Below, piece after piece: positions 19,943 to 28,617 of a stretch of 64,000 nucleotides of DNA. Origin of the DNA: Mesorhizobium sp. BR1-1-16 (lineage in GTDB: Bacteria > Pseudomonadota > Alphaproteobacteria > Rhizobiales > Kaistiaceae); NCBI RefSeq assembly GCF_020165495.1, contig NZ_JAIUIE010000005.1:186001-250000 (forward strand). The letters run 5' to 3'. A program made the translations under genes and the position numbers. The first letter of the stretch is position 1; every line of letters begins with the position of its first letter. Below the pieces are notes generated by a model. That model made no database searches and was not told where the DNA came from. It saw only the letters and a list, made by a program, of their open reading frames with translations.

Positions 19943-20926
19943 TCAGGTCTTGCCGGCCTTGCCGTAGTAATAGTTCGCGGCGCGGCCAAACAGGGCCGCG
20001 CGCAGCATCCGCCGCATGGCCTCGCCGCGGCGGAGCGGCTCCAGCGGCAGCCGCGCGACGTCGTAGAGTGCCACCTTGGCGCTATCCAGCCAGCGGCTTC
20101 GGCCAGGGGCGGGCTGCGGCAGACCGAGCCGGCGCAACACAGCATTCGCGAAATAGAGTTTGTTGAGCCTGAGACCCTCTGGCGTCTTCCAGGTGATGGC
20201 CATCGAGATCGACCAGTCGGCGCCGGTCTCGACCCAGTGCGGCCAGGTGTAGGGCAGGAACATGCCGTCGCCCGCCTCGAAGGCGAACACCCGTTCGCGA
20301 CTCGCGAAGCTGTCCTCAAAGCGATGGTTGCGGTGCTTGCCGGGGAAGGTCTCGAGCTCCTCCTCGTCGAGGATCGACCGGTCGCGGTTGTCGAACACAT
20401 GCATCGCCTTGTCGCCATGCAGATGCATGAACAGATTGTCTTCATAGTCGAGGTGAAACGGCGTCACGGAATGGGCCGAAGACACGAAGATGAAGCCCAT
20501 CGGCTCCGTCATCCCGGCGCTCTTGCGATCCCTATGCCCTGACGCACAGGCGGCCTCATCGAGAACCGCCTCGACCAGGCGTCCATATTCGGGAATCGTC
20601 TCGACATTTTTCAGGACCATCCAGGCCCCGGCCGTCTCAATCTGGCGCACGATCTCGGCCGGCTCCAGATCGACCGCGGGCGTCTCCTCCGGCTTCTGGT
20701 CGACCTTCAGGCGCCCCGAATTATATTCGAGCCGGTCGCGTGGCATCCGCGCGGCGAGCGCTGCCAGCGCATCCAGCTGCAGCAGCGGATGCGCAGCGAG
20801 AAAATGGCGGTAGGCAAAGGGTTCGGCAGGAAAGCCATGCGCCATCTTAGCCGGATCGAGCGCGATCAGGCCGGCATCGCATGCCCCCCCCAAAGCCGCG
20901 TCGCACGCGGCGGTCGCTGCCGTCAT
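19943..20926 (-). CDS. JmjC/cupin-8-like protein, putative 2-oxoglutarate oxygenase
   Basis: Protein of 327 residues resembling cupin-8/JmjC-type Fe(II) oxygenases. An HxD pair in PFHLDYEDN (His158, Asp160) and a distal His in WPHWVE (His230) form a plausible iron triad, separated by a double-stranded beta-helix-like region including MHVFDNRDRSIL and AGDGMFLPYTWPH. The substrate is unknown. The start is ATG 20926. It follows the GNAT-like gene by 28 bases on the same strand and so belongs to a three-gene set with a flippase, which may point to modification of a surface polymer. Activity is inferred, not shown. Confidence 0.7.
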   Translation of the reverse strand: MTAATAACDAALGGACDAGLIALDPAKMAHGFPAEPFAYRHFLAAHPLLQLDALAALAARMPRDRLEYNSGRLKVDQKPEETPAVDLEPAEIVRQIETAGAWMVLKNVETIPEYGRLVEAVLDEAACASGHRDRKSAGMTEPMGFIFVSSAHSVTPFHLDYEDNLFMHLHGDKAMHVFDNRDRSILDEEELETFPGKHRNHRFEDSFASRERVFAFEAGDGMFLPYTWPHWVETGADWSISMAITWKTPEGLRLNKLYFANAVLRRLGLPQPAPGRSRWLDSAKVALYDVARLPLEPLRRGEAMRRMLRAALFGRAANYYYGKAGKT

Positions 20927-20954
20927 GACATGTCTTTCCTTGCCTTCGCGATCG

Positions 20955-22094
20955 TCACGACCGCCGGATCAAGGCACGCAGTTCACTACGCGCCCTCAGC
21001 TCCGTTTCCGCAAGAAGGACGCCAAGCGCGAAGGCAGCCCCACCGCCACGTGGTCCTATGGTTAAAGTGCCGATCGCCTGACGGTCCGGCCACAGCCGAT
21101 CGATCATCGGATGATCGGCGCTCGCCAGCGAATCGACGAGCCGCAGCGACGGATCGGCAGCGAACGCCCCCGAGGCCTCGAGCATGACCTGCACGCCGGG
21201 CGAGAAGCGCCCGAGGCTTTCGTCATGCGCGATCTTCCACGTCACCAGCGTGCCACCGCTGCGAAAAGACGCCAGCATCGCCGCCGGCCGATCTCCAACA
21301 GCAAGCGAATCGATCCGCATCTCGCCGGGTTCCGCCGCCGAGGCAACCGCCCGCACAAAGGCGAGCGCCTCGCTCTTCATCGCCAGAGCCGTGCCGCGCG
21401 CACCCTTCCAGCCGCTCTGCTCCAGCGCCAGGAAAGCCTCGAGCATCGGCTGCAGGTCCGGCCCGCCCGTCGTCGCGGAAAAGGCCAGCGGTCCGAGATC
21501 GCCGAGCCGCCGCAGCTGGCGGCCGAGTTCCTTGCGTGTCTTTGCCGACAACGCCGCGCGGACGCCACCAGCGAGCAAAGCGGGGCGGAGGACCGCCCGA
21601 TGATGAGTGCCGAAGACGCGCACGGGCCGGCCAGAGCTTTCGGCATGCCGGCGGAGCGCCTGCGCGGCGACACCATCGAGTGGCAGGTCGGGGAATATCA
21701 GGATGCGCCGGCCGGGCCGGTCGCCATCCATTGCGGCAATGAGGTGTACGATCGCCGCATCAGGATCGGCCGGATCGATTAGCGGCGTTCCAAGCGGACC
21801 ATAAAGATGGGTCCAGACGGAACGGGCCGGGATGAGACGACCGAACCGAATTGGCACCACCGGCGCCAGCGCAATGAGGCGGCCAGCGTCAGTTCTTGGC
21901 GCAACCAGGGTCACCGAAGCCGGAGCCAGAGTATGGAGCGCGGACTGAAGGACGGTCGGCGCGAAGAAGGGATTGGCGTCAGGCGACGTATTCGCAAGCG
22001 AGCGCCAGGCGGCCAGCAACTCGGCCGGAAGCGCTACCCGAACCGATCTCGCTGAGGGCGATACCCCGGCATTTGCCGCGCCGCGCGGGCTCAC
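20955..22094 (-). CDS. GNAT/CelD-like acetyltransferase-fold protein
   Basis: Protein of 379 residues that looks like the CelD/BioF2-type GNAT family often found in polysaccharide loci. Supporting stretches are the N-terminal AWRSLANTSPDANPFFAP, the middle SAKTRKELGRQLRRL, LALEQSGWKG, and the late VTWKIAHDESLGRFSPGVQVMLE typical of the C-terminal GNAT half. Start is GTG 22094, overlapping the flippase stop by three bases (GTGA), so it is translationally coupled. A role in acylating a lipid-linked sugar is possible but unproven. Confidence 0.72.
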   Translation of the reverse strand: MSPRGAANAGVSPSARSVRVALPAELLAAWRSLANTSPDANPFFAPTVLQSALHTLAPASVTLVAPRTDAGRLIALAPVVPIRFGRLIPARSVWTHLYGPLGTPLIDPADPDAAIVHLIAAMDGDRPGRRILIFPDLPLDGVAAQALRRHAESSGRPVRVFGTHHRAVLRPALLAGGVRAALSAKTRKELGRQLRRLGDLGPLAFSATTGGPDLQPMLEAFLALEQSGWKGARGTALAMKSEALAFVRAVASAAEPGEMRIDSLAVGDRPAAMLASFRSGGTLVTWKIAHDESLGRFSPGVQVMLEASGAFAADPSLRLVDSLASADHPMIDRLWPDRQAIGTLTIGPRGGGAAFALGVLLAETELRARSELRALIRRS

Positions 22095-23524
22095 CGCGAT
22101 TCTCCGTCTCGCACGGCGATCGACGATCCCGGCACCAGCACATGCAGGATCGAACAGCGCAGCCGCATCCTCCAGCGCACGGCCGCATAGACGGCGATCG
22201 ATTCGACCGTCAGCGCCGTCGTCGTCGCGACCGCCGCGCCCTCAAGGCCAAAATGCGGAATCAGCGAATAGTTGAGTCCGAGATTGACGACGAAGGTCGC
22301 CGCATAGACCGCGGCGCAGATGCGTTGCTCACCCGCCATCGTGAGAATGCTCTCGGCGGGACCAATCGAGGCGCGGAACAGGAGGCCGATCGAAAAGATG
22401 AACAGGAGCCCGTAGCCGGCTGTAAAGCTCGGCCCGAAGAAGGACAGCAGCAATCGTCCTGCGACCAGCAGCACGATCACCGCGCCGACCGAGGGCCAGA
22501 AGGTCCAGTGCAGCGAATCCTTCACCACCGCTTCGAAGCGCACGCGGTCTCCCGCGGCATAGTATTGCGAGAAGCGGGGCATCAGCGCTGCGCGGACTGC
22601 AAAATAGACAAAATGCACCAGCGCGAGCGTCTTTACCGCCGCGAAATAGACGGCGACCTCTTCGGGAGGGCGCAGCTGGCCAACGATCAGAATGTCGACA
22701 TTGGTCAAGAGGTTAAAGAAGCCTTCGACCAGGAAGATCGGCAGGGCGATGGTGATCCAGGTCAGCGATCGATACCGCCGGGCCCCGCCAGGTACCACGC
22801 GCGCGGTCCGACGTCGGATCGCCAGCATCTGCCAGAGGGCGGTCGCATAGGTCGCGACGATGGCAGTGGCTATCGCCGTCGTGGCGTCCGGTGCCGCGCC
22901 GAGCCAAATCGCCCCTCCTGTGAAGGCGATGATCAGGATCGGCCGAACAATGAATGTCGGCCAGAGCGCGAGATCCGGCCAGTTGAAGCCACGGGCGAGT
23001 CCATCCTGGATTTCGCCGATCGCTAGCATCGGAATGCAGATCGCAGCGAGATAGAGCGGAACCACGTAATAGCTCTCGACGCGATCGCCGAGCAGCCAGA
23101 GACCGAGGATGCCGAGGCCGGCGATAGCCGTGGAACTGGCCATGCCCTGCACGCGGCTGCCGACGATGATGCCCCGTAGCAGTTCGAGCTCGCGCTGTTC
23201 GCCATATTCGGGGATGAAGCGGACGATCGCTGTCTGGATGCCGAAGCAGGCGAGGCCGCCGATGATCACCGCGCCGACCCAGACGACGACATAGACGCCA
23301 TAGTCGAAATCGCCCATCCAGCGGGCGAGCAGGACCTGACTGAGATAGGCAATGAAGGCGCTGACGATGCGCACGAGAAAGGTCGTGACGGCGATGCGCT
23401 GCGTGACCGCGCGCTCGTCCTTGCCGGCGATAAGCGCATCGATGCCGGTGGCCAGTTGCCGGAGCGGCTTTTTCACAGTGGACGGCGCCCAGCGCTCGAC
23501 CAGGCCAGTGAAGGAAAGGCGCAA
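22091..23524 (-). CDS. Polysaccharide flippase (MATE/Wzx-like, oligosaccharide exporter)
   Basis: Integral membrane protein of about 477 residues with around twelve to fourteen hydrophobic segments and the typical start of this family (RIAVTTFLVRIVSAFIAYLS, LLARWMGDFDYGVYV). It probably moves a lipid-linked glycan across the inner membrane. The open frame extends back over the divergent TusA gene, but I place the start at TTG 23524, which has GAGGAG about ten bases upstream; GTG 23476 is the alternative. It heads a minus-strand set with the GNAT-like and cupin-like genes. No glycosyltransferase is nearby. Confidence 0.82.
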   Translation of the reverse strand: MRLSFTGLVERWAPSTVKKPLRQLATGIDALIAGKDERAVTQRIAVTTFLVRIVSAFIAYLSQVLLARWMGDFDYGVYVVVWVGAVIIGGLACFGIQTAIVRFIPEYGEQRELELLRGIIVGSRVQGMASSTAIAGLGILGLWLLGDRVESYYVVPLYLAAICIPMLAIGEIQDGLARGFNWPDLALWPTFIVRPILIIAFTGGAIWLGAAPDATTAIATAIVATYATALWQMLAIRRRTARVVPGGARRYRSLTWITIALPIFLVEGFFNLLTNVDILIVGQLRPPEEVAVYFAAVKTLALVHFVYFAVRAALMPRFSQYYAAGDRVRFEAVVKDSLHWTFWPSVGAVIVLLVAGRLLLSFFGPSFTAGYGLLFIFSIGLLFRASIGPAESILTMAGEQRICAAVYAATFVVNLGLNYSLIPHFGLEGAAVATTTALTVESIAVYAAVRWRMRLRCSILHVLVPGSSIAVRDGESR

Positions 23525-23675
23525 AGGGAACCGGCTCCTCGTCAACCATGGCCCACCCGCTCGGGATCGGCAGGCGCTGAAATCTCTACAATTTTCTGCT
23601 TTAAGAAAGCGTTGGCCGGCCGCTTTGCTGCGGGAGCGACGGGCAACGTCGCTAAGATAGCGTAAAGGAGAGGCT

Positions 23676-23933
23676 GTGCCAGACGAGATACCGCAGCTCG
23701 ATGCGATCGGCCTTGCCTGTCCATTGCCGGTCCTCAGAGCGCGCAAGCGGCTTGCGGCGATGCGGCCGGGGGAGCGGCTCGCCGTGCTCGCCAGCGATCC
23801 CATGGCGGCGATCGACATCCCGCATCTTTGTCATCAGGACGGTCACGTCCTCCTGGAACGCAGCGATAGCGAGGTGAACGGTCTGCGCATCCTCCGTTTC
23901 GTCGTGGAGCGCGGCCCGAACCGCGTCGCCTGA
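23676..23933 (+). CDS. TusA/SirA-family sulfurtransferase-like protein
   Basis: Small cytoplasmic protein of 85 residues of the TusA fold, a sulfur carrier family used in tRNA thiolation, molybdopterin sulfuration and related steps. The hallmark CPLPVLRARKRL is at residues 15-26, with the sulfur-carrying Cys at 15. The start is GTG 23676 with AAGGAG at 23665-23670. It is divergent from the flippase gene and is followed after 99 bases by the sugar dehydrogenase. Which sulfur pathway it serves cannot be told here. Confidence 0.85.
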   Translation: MPDEIPQLDAIGLACPLPVLRARKRLAAMRPGERLAVLASDPMAAIDIPHLCHQDGHVLLERSDSEVNGLRILRFVVERGPNRVA

Positions 23934-24032
23934 TCTCGACCCCCGAAGCTATTGCGCCTAGGTTCGGGCGGAAGCCGGCGCGGCCGGTCAGGACCAGGAC
24001 AAGCGGACCGTCGCCGACGGTGCGGAGGGGAT

Positions 24033-24971
24033 ATGACAAGACGAAAGATCGCCATCATCGGGCTCGGGAAGATCGCGCAGGACCAGCACCTGCCGGTAGT
24101 CGACAAGAACCCGGCCTTTGAGCTGGTGGCGGTGACAAGCCAGCGCGGCATCACCCATCGCGGTTTGCCGACCTTCAAGACGCCAGCCGAGATGTACAAG
24201 GCGATTCCGGATATCGAGGCGGTCGCGATCTGCACACCGCCGGATGTGCGCCATGCCATCGCCATCGAGGCGCTCGACGCCGGCAAGGATGTGCTTCTCG
24301 AAAAGCCGACCGCCGCGACCCTTGCGGAAGCCGCCGATATCGAGGCGCATGCGCGAAAGCGGGGCCGCGTCATCTTCGCCACCTGGCATTCGCAGTATAA
24401 TCCGGCGGTCGAAGAGGCGAAGTCGATCCTCGCCGGTGCGGGCGTCAAATCGCTCAAGATTTCCTGGCGCGAGGACGTCCGCAAATGGCATCCAGGCCAG
24501 GATTGGGTCTGGGAGCCCGGTGGCTTCGGCGTCTTCGATCCCGGCATCAATGCGCTGTCGATCTTCGTCAGGATCCTGCCCGTAACGCCCTTCATCAAAA
24601 GCGCCGAACTGACCTATCCGGCCAACCGGCAGACCCCGATCGGCGTCCAGATCGTCTTTTCAAGCACCGATCCGGATGCCCCGGCCCTTGCCGCCGATTT
24701 TGACTGGCGCGAGCAGGGCGACGAGAAGTGGCATATCGAGATCGAGTCCAAGGGCGGCCACAAGCTGCGGCTGTTCCGCGGCGGCGCTTCGCTCAGCGTC
24801 GACGGCCATGTCACCGTCGAGCAGCCGAGCGAGGAATATGAGCGGATCTATGAGCGCTTCGCCGAGCTGCTGCAGAGCAGGCAAAGCGACTTCGACATCA
24901 CGCCCCTTCGCCTTGTCGGCGATGCGATGATGATCGGCAAGCGGCTGACCACCGAAGCGTTCGACTGGTAA
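24033..24971 (+). CDS. L-arabinose/D-galactose 1-dehydrogenase (Gfo/Idh/MocA family)
   Basis: NAD(P)-dependent aldose dehydrogenase of 312 residues, oxidising arabinose or galactose to the lactone. The N-terminal Rossmann motif is IGLGKIAQDQHLP, followed by the family EKP motif (LLEKPTAATL). The long stretch ATWHSQYNPAVE, WREDVRKWHPGQDW and GVFDPGINALSI closely matches, from memory, the Azospirillum arabinose 1-dehydrogenase. ATG 24033 follows GGAGGGG. The function fits the ChvE-GguAB importer encoded 4 kb upstream, whose sugars include arabinose and galactose. Downstream lactonase and dehydratase genes are not here. Confidence 0.82.
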   Translation: MTRRKIAIIGLGKIAQDQHLPVVDKNPAFELVAVTSQRGITHRGLPTFKTPAEMYKAIPDIEAVAICTPPDVRHAIAIEALDAGKDVLLEKPTAATLAEAADIEAHARKRGRVIFATWHSQYNPAVEEAKSILAGAGVKSLKISWREDVRKWHPGQDWVWEPGGFGVFDPGINALSIFVRILPVTPFIKSAELTYPANRQTPIGVQIVFSSTDPDAPALAADFDWREQGDEKWHIEIESKGGHKLRLFRGGASLSVDGHVTVEQPSEEYERIYERFAELLQSRQSDFDITPLRLVGDAMMIGKRLTTEAFDW

Positions 24972-25032
24972 CAAGGCAACCGACACCGTCCTGCGCCGTT
25001 GGAGCTTGGCGAGCGGCGCAGGAGGATGGCCA

Positions 25033-26286
25033 TTGCAGTGGAAAACAGGCGCGCAGGCCGCTGCGGCATCGGCGATGATGATGCTGTCCATATCCGCTTT
25101 CGCGCCGTTGCCCGCCATCGCGCTGACGCCGGGTGAATTGCTGCAAAAGATCATCCCGCGCAGCGACCAGCCGCAGCCGCACAAGCGCTCGCGCATGAAG
25201 GCGGCGCCAAAGCAGGCGCCTGCACCTGCAAAGCCGCCTCTGCCGGCGGCGAAGCCTGACACTGGCACAGCGAGCCCTCAGGCCGAGACGCCGGAGAAAG
25301 AGACGAAGCCGACGGCGCCGACGGTCCCACCGATTCCCGAGCCCTCTCCCGTGCCCGAGCCGGCGACAGCCTCTCCGCCGGCTGCCCACGATCAGAAACC
25401 GAGCTTTGAGCCGGAGGCGGCGTCGTCGCCGGAGCCAAGCCCGCCGAAGGCTAGGCCCGCCGCGCCGGCCGCCGAGCCGCCGGCATCGGCCGTCATGACT
25501 GTCGAGCCCACAATTGCGCCGACCCCGCCCTTGGGCGAGCCCATGCCGCCCGCGGGCACCGTCATTGCTCCCGCCGATGCGCTCGGCACGGTCATCCCAC
25601 CCGTCCAGCCATCGATTCTGCCGCCGGCCGCGCCCTTGCCGGTAGCTCCCCCGGCAACAGAGCCCGCTGCGCCGCTGCCCGAGGAGAAGCCCGAGGCAGC
25701 TAACCAGGGTCCGCCGCGCCCGGAGCCGAACGTCGAAGAACTGGCCGCCTGCCGTGCCAGCCTCGCAAGCCTTGCCGTCGCGGCCGAAGCAGAGCCGCCT
25801 TTGGTCGAGGGCGAATGTGGCGCGCCCGATCCGTTCAAGGTGACAGGATTTCAGGCGAATGCGGTGACGCTCGCGCCGGCCGCGACGATCGACTGCGCCG
25901 CAACGACGGCCCTGACCCACTGGGTTCTTGAGGATGTTCAACCGGCGGCCAAGGCCGCCTTTGGCGCGCCGGTCACGAAGATCGCGGTTGCCGGGTCATA
26001 CGGCTGTCGCGGCCGCAACAATGTTCCAGGCGCCCGCCTCTCCGAGCACGCCTTCATGAACGCGATCGACATCAGCGGCTTCACCATCGCCGGCCGTCTG
26101 ATCACGGTCACGGAAACGGACGGTCAATCGGCCGAAGATGGCGCCTTCATTGCAACGGTCCGCAAAGCCGCCTGCGCACGCTTTACCACCGTGCTCGGCC
26201 CCGGTTCAGACCCCGAGCATGCGACGCATCTTCATCTCGATGTGCTGAAGCGTGGCCGGAACGGCGACTATCGGATCTGCGAGTGA
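25033..26286 (+). CDS. Extensin-like protein with long proline-rich linker
   Basis: Secreted or periplasmic protein of 417 residues. A signal peptide (to about residue 33, ending near PAIA) leads into a low-complexity Pro/Ala/Glu-rich segment of about 190 residues. The C-terminal domain (about 237-417) is of the extensin-like family, with GSYGCRGRN, LSEHAFMNAIDI and a late HATHLHLDV, a histidine pattern reminiscent of metal-dependent peptidoglycan peptidases. TTG 25033 is preferred because AGGAGGA sits six bases before it and the signal starts there. A cell-wall role is inferred from the fold. Confidence 0.82.
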   Translation: MQWKTGAQAAAASAMMMLSISAFAPLPAIALTPGELLQKIIPRSDQPQPHKRSRMKAAPKQAPAPAKPPLPAAKPDTGTASPQAETPEKETKPTAPTVPPIPEPSPVPEPATASPPAAHDQKPSFEPEAASSPEPSPPKARPAAPAAEPPASAVMTVEPTIAPTPPLGEPMPPAGTVIAPADALGTVIPPVQPSILPPAAPLPVAPPATEPAAPLPEEKPEAANQGPPRPEPNVEELAACRASLASLAVAAEAEPPLVEGECGAPDPFKVTGFQANAVTLAPAATIDCAATTALTHWVLEDVQPAAKAAFGAPVTKIAVAGSYGCRGRNNVPGARLSEHAFMNAIDISGFTIAGRLITVTETDGQSAEDGAFIATVRKAACARFTTVLGPGSDPEHATHLHLDVLKRGRNGDYRICE

Positions 26287-26333
26287 TGATGGGCGGCTTG
26301 GCGGCGATATCGCCGATCTTGTAACGTCCCGCA

Positions 26334-27179
26334 ATGTCCGACGCCCGCCCTCGCCAACGTTCGATCCTCATCACCGGCGCCTCTTCCGGCATCGGCGAGC
26401 ATGCCGCGATGACGCTGCAGGCGCGTGGCTGGCGCGTCTTCGGGACCGCCCGCAAGGATGACGATCTCGACCGGCTCCGTGTCGCCGGCATCGAGGCACA
26501 TTTCCTCGACTATGCCGACGAGCCCTCGATCGAGCGCACTGCGGCGGCGGTCCTCGCGGCGACCGGCGGCCAACTCGATGCCCTGTTCAACAACGGCGCC
26601 TATGGCCAGGTCGGTGCGGTCGAAGACCTTACCACCGCAGTGCTCCGGCGGCAGTTCGAAGTGAACGTCTTCGGCTGGCATACTCTGACGCGGCTGGTGC
26701 TCCCGGCGATGCGGCGGGCCGGCTCTGGGCGGATCGTGCATTGCTCGTCCGTGCTTGGCATCGTCGCCGGCAAGTATCGCGGCGCCTATGTCGGCTCGAA
26801 ATTCGCGCTGGAGGGACTCGCCGATTCGATGCGGATCGAGCTTGCCGACACCGGCATCCACGTCGTTCTGATCGAACCGGGACCGATCGCCACGCGCTTC
26901 ACGCAGAATGCGCTCGCCAACTTTCATGCGACCGTCGACATCGCATCCTCCGTCCACCGCGCCGGCTATGAAGGCCAGCTCGCGCGGCTGACAGGTGGAC
27001 GGAAGCCATCGCGCTTCAAGCTCGGACCGGAAGCCGTGACCGCGGCGCTGATCCATGCGCTTGAAAGCCCCCGACCACGCATCCGCTATCGCGTGACCAC
27101 GCTGACCAAACTGGCAGCCCTCATGAAACGCCTCCTGCCGGCGCGTTGGCTTGATGCGCTCATCGGACGCAACTCCTGA
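26334..27179 (+). CDS. SDR family NAD(P)-dependent oxidoreductase
   Basis: Short-chain dehydrogenase of 281 residues: TGASSGIGEHAA cofactor motif near residue 15, NNGAYG in the NNAG position, a serine in HCSSVLG, and YVGSKFALEG carrying the catalytic Tyr and Lys. The C-terminal extension after residue 230 (YRVTTLTKLAALMKRLLPA) resembles that of several rhizobial SDRs annotated as general oxidoreductases. Start ATG 26334; no strong ribosome site is seen. The substrate is unknown and the neighbours give no hint. Confidence 0.86.
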   Translation: MSDARPRQRSILITGASSGIGEHAAMTLQARGWRVFGTARKDDDLDRLRVAGIEAHFLDYADEPSIERTAAAVLAATGGQLDALFNNGAYGQVGAVEDLTTAVLRRQFEVNVFGWHTLTRLVLPAMRRAGSGRIVHCSSVLGIVAGKYRGAYVGSKFALEGLADSMRIELADTGIHVVLIEPGPIATRFTQNALANFHATVDIASSVHRAGYEGQLARLTGGRKPSRFKLGPEAVTAALIHALESPRPRIRYRVTTLTKLAALMKRLLPARWLDALIGRNS

Positions 27180-27237
27180 GAGGAACGAACGCCGCAAACC
27201 GGCGTTCAGGTTGCTGGTTCTCTCAATTGGTGTCTTG

Positions 27238-27753
27238 ATGACAACGAGCTTCCCCGGCGCGAGTCCGCCCAAATTGCGCGCGAGTCGATTTCCAATCATC
27301 AGTTTGATCGTCTGCCTGCTCGTCTGCTTCGCGGTGGCGGCGATCGGCTCGGCTGCGACGCTGCCGTCGATCCCTGGCTGGTATGAGGGGCTTGCCAAAC
27401 CCGACTTCAATCCGCCCAACTGGCTGTTCGCTCCGGTCTGGACGATCCTCTATGCGATGATGGCTGTCGCGCTCTGGCGCGTGATCAACAGCGCCGATGG
27501 CAGCGCCCGCCGGCGGGCTGTCGGGATTTTTGCCGTTCAGCTCATTCTCAACGCCGCCTGGTCGGTGATCTTCTTCGGGCTGCAATCGATCACGGGCGGG
27601 CTCGTCATCATCGTGCTGCTCGACATCGCGATCTTCGCGACGATCGCACAGTTCGGCCGGATCGACCGGCTGGCCGGCTGGCTGCTGGTGCCCTATGTCA
27701 TCTGGGTCAGCTTCGCCGCTCTGCTCAATCTCGCGATCTTCATCCTGAACTGA
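27238..27753 (+). CDS. tspO: TspO/MBR family membrane protein
   Basis: Five-helix membrane protein of 171 residues of the TspO/peripheral benzodiazepine receptor family, implicated in tetrapyrrole handling and stress response. Family sequences WYEGLAKPDFNPPNWLFAPVWTILYAMMAVALW and LNAAWSVIFFG are present in two parts (about residues 46-80 and 102-112). ATG 27238 is chosen because an upstream reading would overlap the SDR gene; its ribosome site is weak. It lies near a cobalamin adenosyltransferase, a loose tetrapyrrole link. Confidence 0.92.
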   Translation: MTTSFPGASPPKLRASRFPIISLIVCLLVCFAVAAIGSAATLPSIPGWYEGLAKPDFNPPNWLFAPVWTILYAMMAVALWRVINSADGSARRRAVGIFAVQLILNAAWSVIFFGLQSITGGLVIIVLLDIAIFATIAQFGRIDRLAGWLLVPYVIWVSFAALLNLAIFILN

Positions 27754-27823
27754 CCGATTGGTAAGTCCGCGGCGGCGCAGCTAGAGTGGCGCGCGTTGCG
27801 CAGGCTGCAATTGGTCGGAGCTT

Positions 27824-28015
27824 ATGAGCACCCTCTTCCACTTCCTTATTCCGATCGCCCTCGCAGCGGTCGTGATCGTGCTGTTGCTCGGTCTCTTCAA
27901 CATGCTGCGTGGCGGATCACCCAATCGGTCGCAGCAATTGATGCGGCTGCGGGTTCTTCTGCAATTTGTGGCGCTCTGCATCATGATGCTCGCCCTTTAT
28001 TTCTCCTCACGCTGA
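27824..28015 (+). CDS. Twin transmembrane helix small protein (HIG1-like)
   Basis: A 63-residue protein with two hydrophobic helices (about residues 5-28 and 43-60) joined by a polar turn rich in Arg, Gln and Ser (GGSPNRSQQLMRLRV), the layout of the HIG1-domain small proteins common in alphaproteobacteria. In Hyphomicrobiales such a gene is regularly found just before the PduO-type adenosyltransferase, as here (7-base gap), which supports it being real. HIG1 proteins of mitochondria act on respiratory complexes; whether this one does is inference. Confidence 0.85.
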   Translation: MSTLFHFLIPIALAAVVIVLLLGLFNMLRGGSPNRSQQLMRLRVLLQFVALCIMMLALYFSSR

Positions 28016-28022
28016 GGTCGCC

Positions 28023-28595
28023 ATGGTCGCGCTCAACCGCATCTACACCCGCACCGGCGATGACGGCACCAGCGGCCTCGTCACCGGCGAGCGGAGACCG
28101 AAATCGGACCTGCTGTTCGAGTGCATCGGAACGGTGGACGAGGTGAATGCCGCCATCGGCGTCGTGCGCACAGAACTCGAGGCAGAGCCCACCGTCGATG
28201 CGATGCTCTCACGCATCCAGAACGACCTGTTCGATCTCGGCGCCGACCTCGCGACACCCGAGGAGAGCCTGAAGCCCGGACGTCCGGCCCTTCGCGTCAG
28301 TGACCGCGAAGTCGAGCGCCTCGAAGGGGAAATCGACGAACTGAACGAGGTGCTGGAGCCGCTGCGCTCCTTCGTCCTCCCCGGCGGATCGCGCGCCGCC
28401 GCAGCGCTGCATGTCGCGCGGACGGTCGCGCGGCGAGCCGAGCGGCTGGCCGTGGCTCTGGCGGCGAGGGAGCGCGTCAATCCGTCCGCACTGCGATACA
28501 TTAACCGCCTGTCGGATTTTCTTTTCGTCGCGGCCCGATTCGTGAATGATCGGGGTACAGGCGATGTTCTCTGGGTGCCTGGCAAGAATCGCTGA
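28023..28595 (+). CDS. pduO: Cob(I)alamin adenosyltransferase, PduO type
   Basis: Enzyme of 190 residues transferring the adenosyl group of ATP to reduced cobalamin to make coenzyme B12. The N-terminal ATP-binding motif RIYTRTGDDGTSGLVTGER is clear, and a four- to five-helix bundle follows with the conserved FVLPGGSRAAAALHVARTVARRAER and the late RYINRLSDFLFVAARF. Starts at ATG 28023, seven bases after the twin-helix gene, and is followed by a rhomboid gene 22 bases later; these may form one unit. No cobalamin riboswitch is evident. Confidence 0.95.
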   Translation: MVALNRIYTRTGDDGTSGLVTGERRPKSDLLFECIGTVDEVNAAIGVVRTELEAEPTVDAMLSRIQNDLFDLGADLATPEESLKPGRPALRVSDREVERLEGEIDELNEVLEPLRSFVLPGGSRAAAALHVARTVARRAERLAVALAARERVNPSALRYINRLSDFLFVAARFVNDRGTGDVLWVPGKNR

Positions 28596-28617
28596 GCTCT
28601 ATCGCTGAAGGCGCCCG

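Noticed and set aside
23525-23818. N-terminal extension of the flippase
   Set aside because: The frame stays open to 23818, but the added residues are Arg/Ser-rich, overlap the divergent TusA gene and its ribosome site, and lack similarity to flippases.
27754-28022. Cobalamin riboswitch before the adenosyltransferase gene
   Set aside because: No B12-box-like sequence or room for the long structure; the region is mostly occupied by the twin-helix gene.
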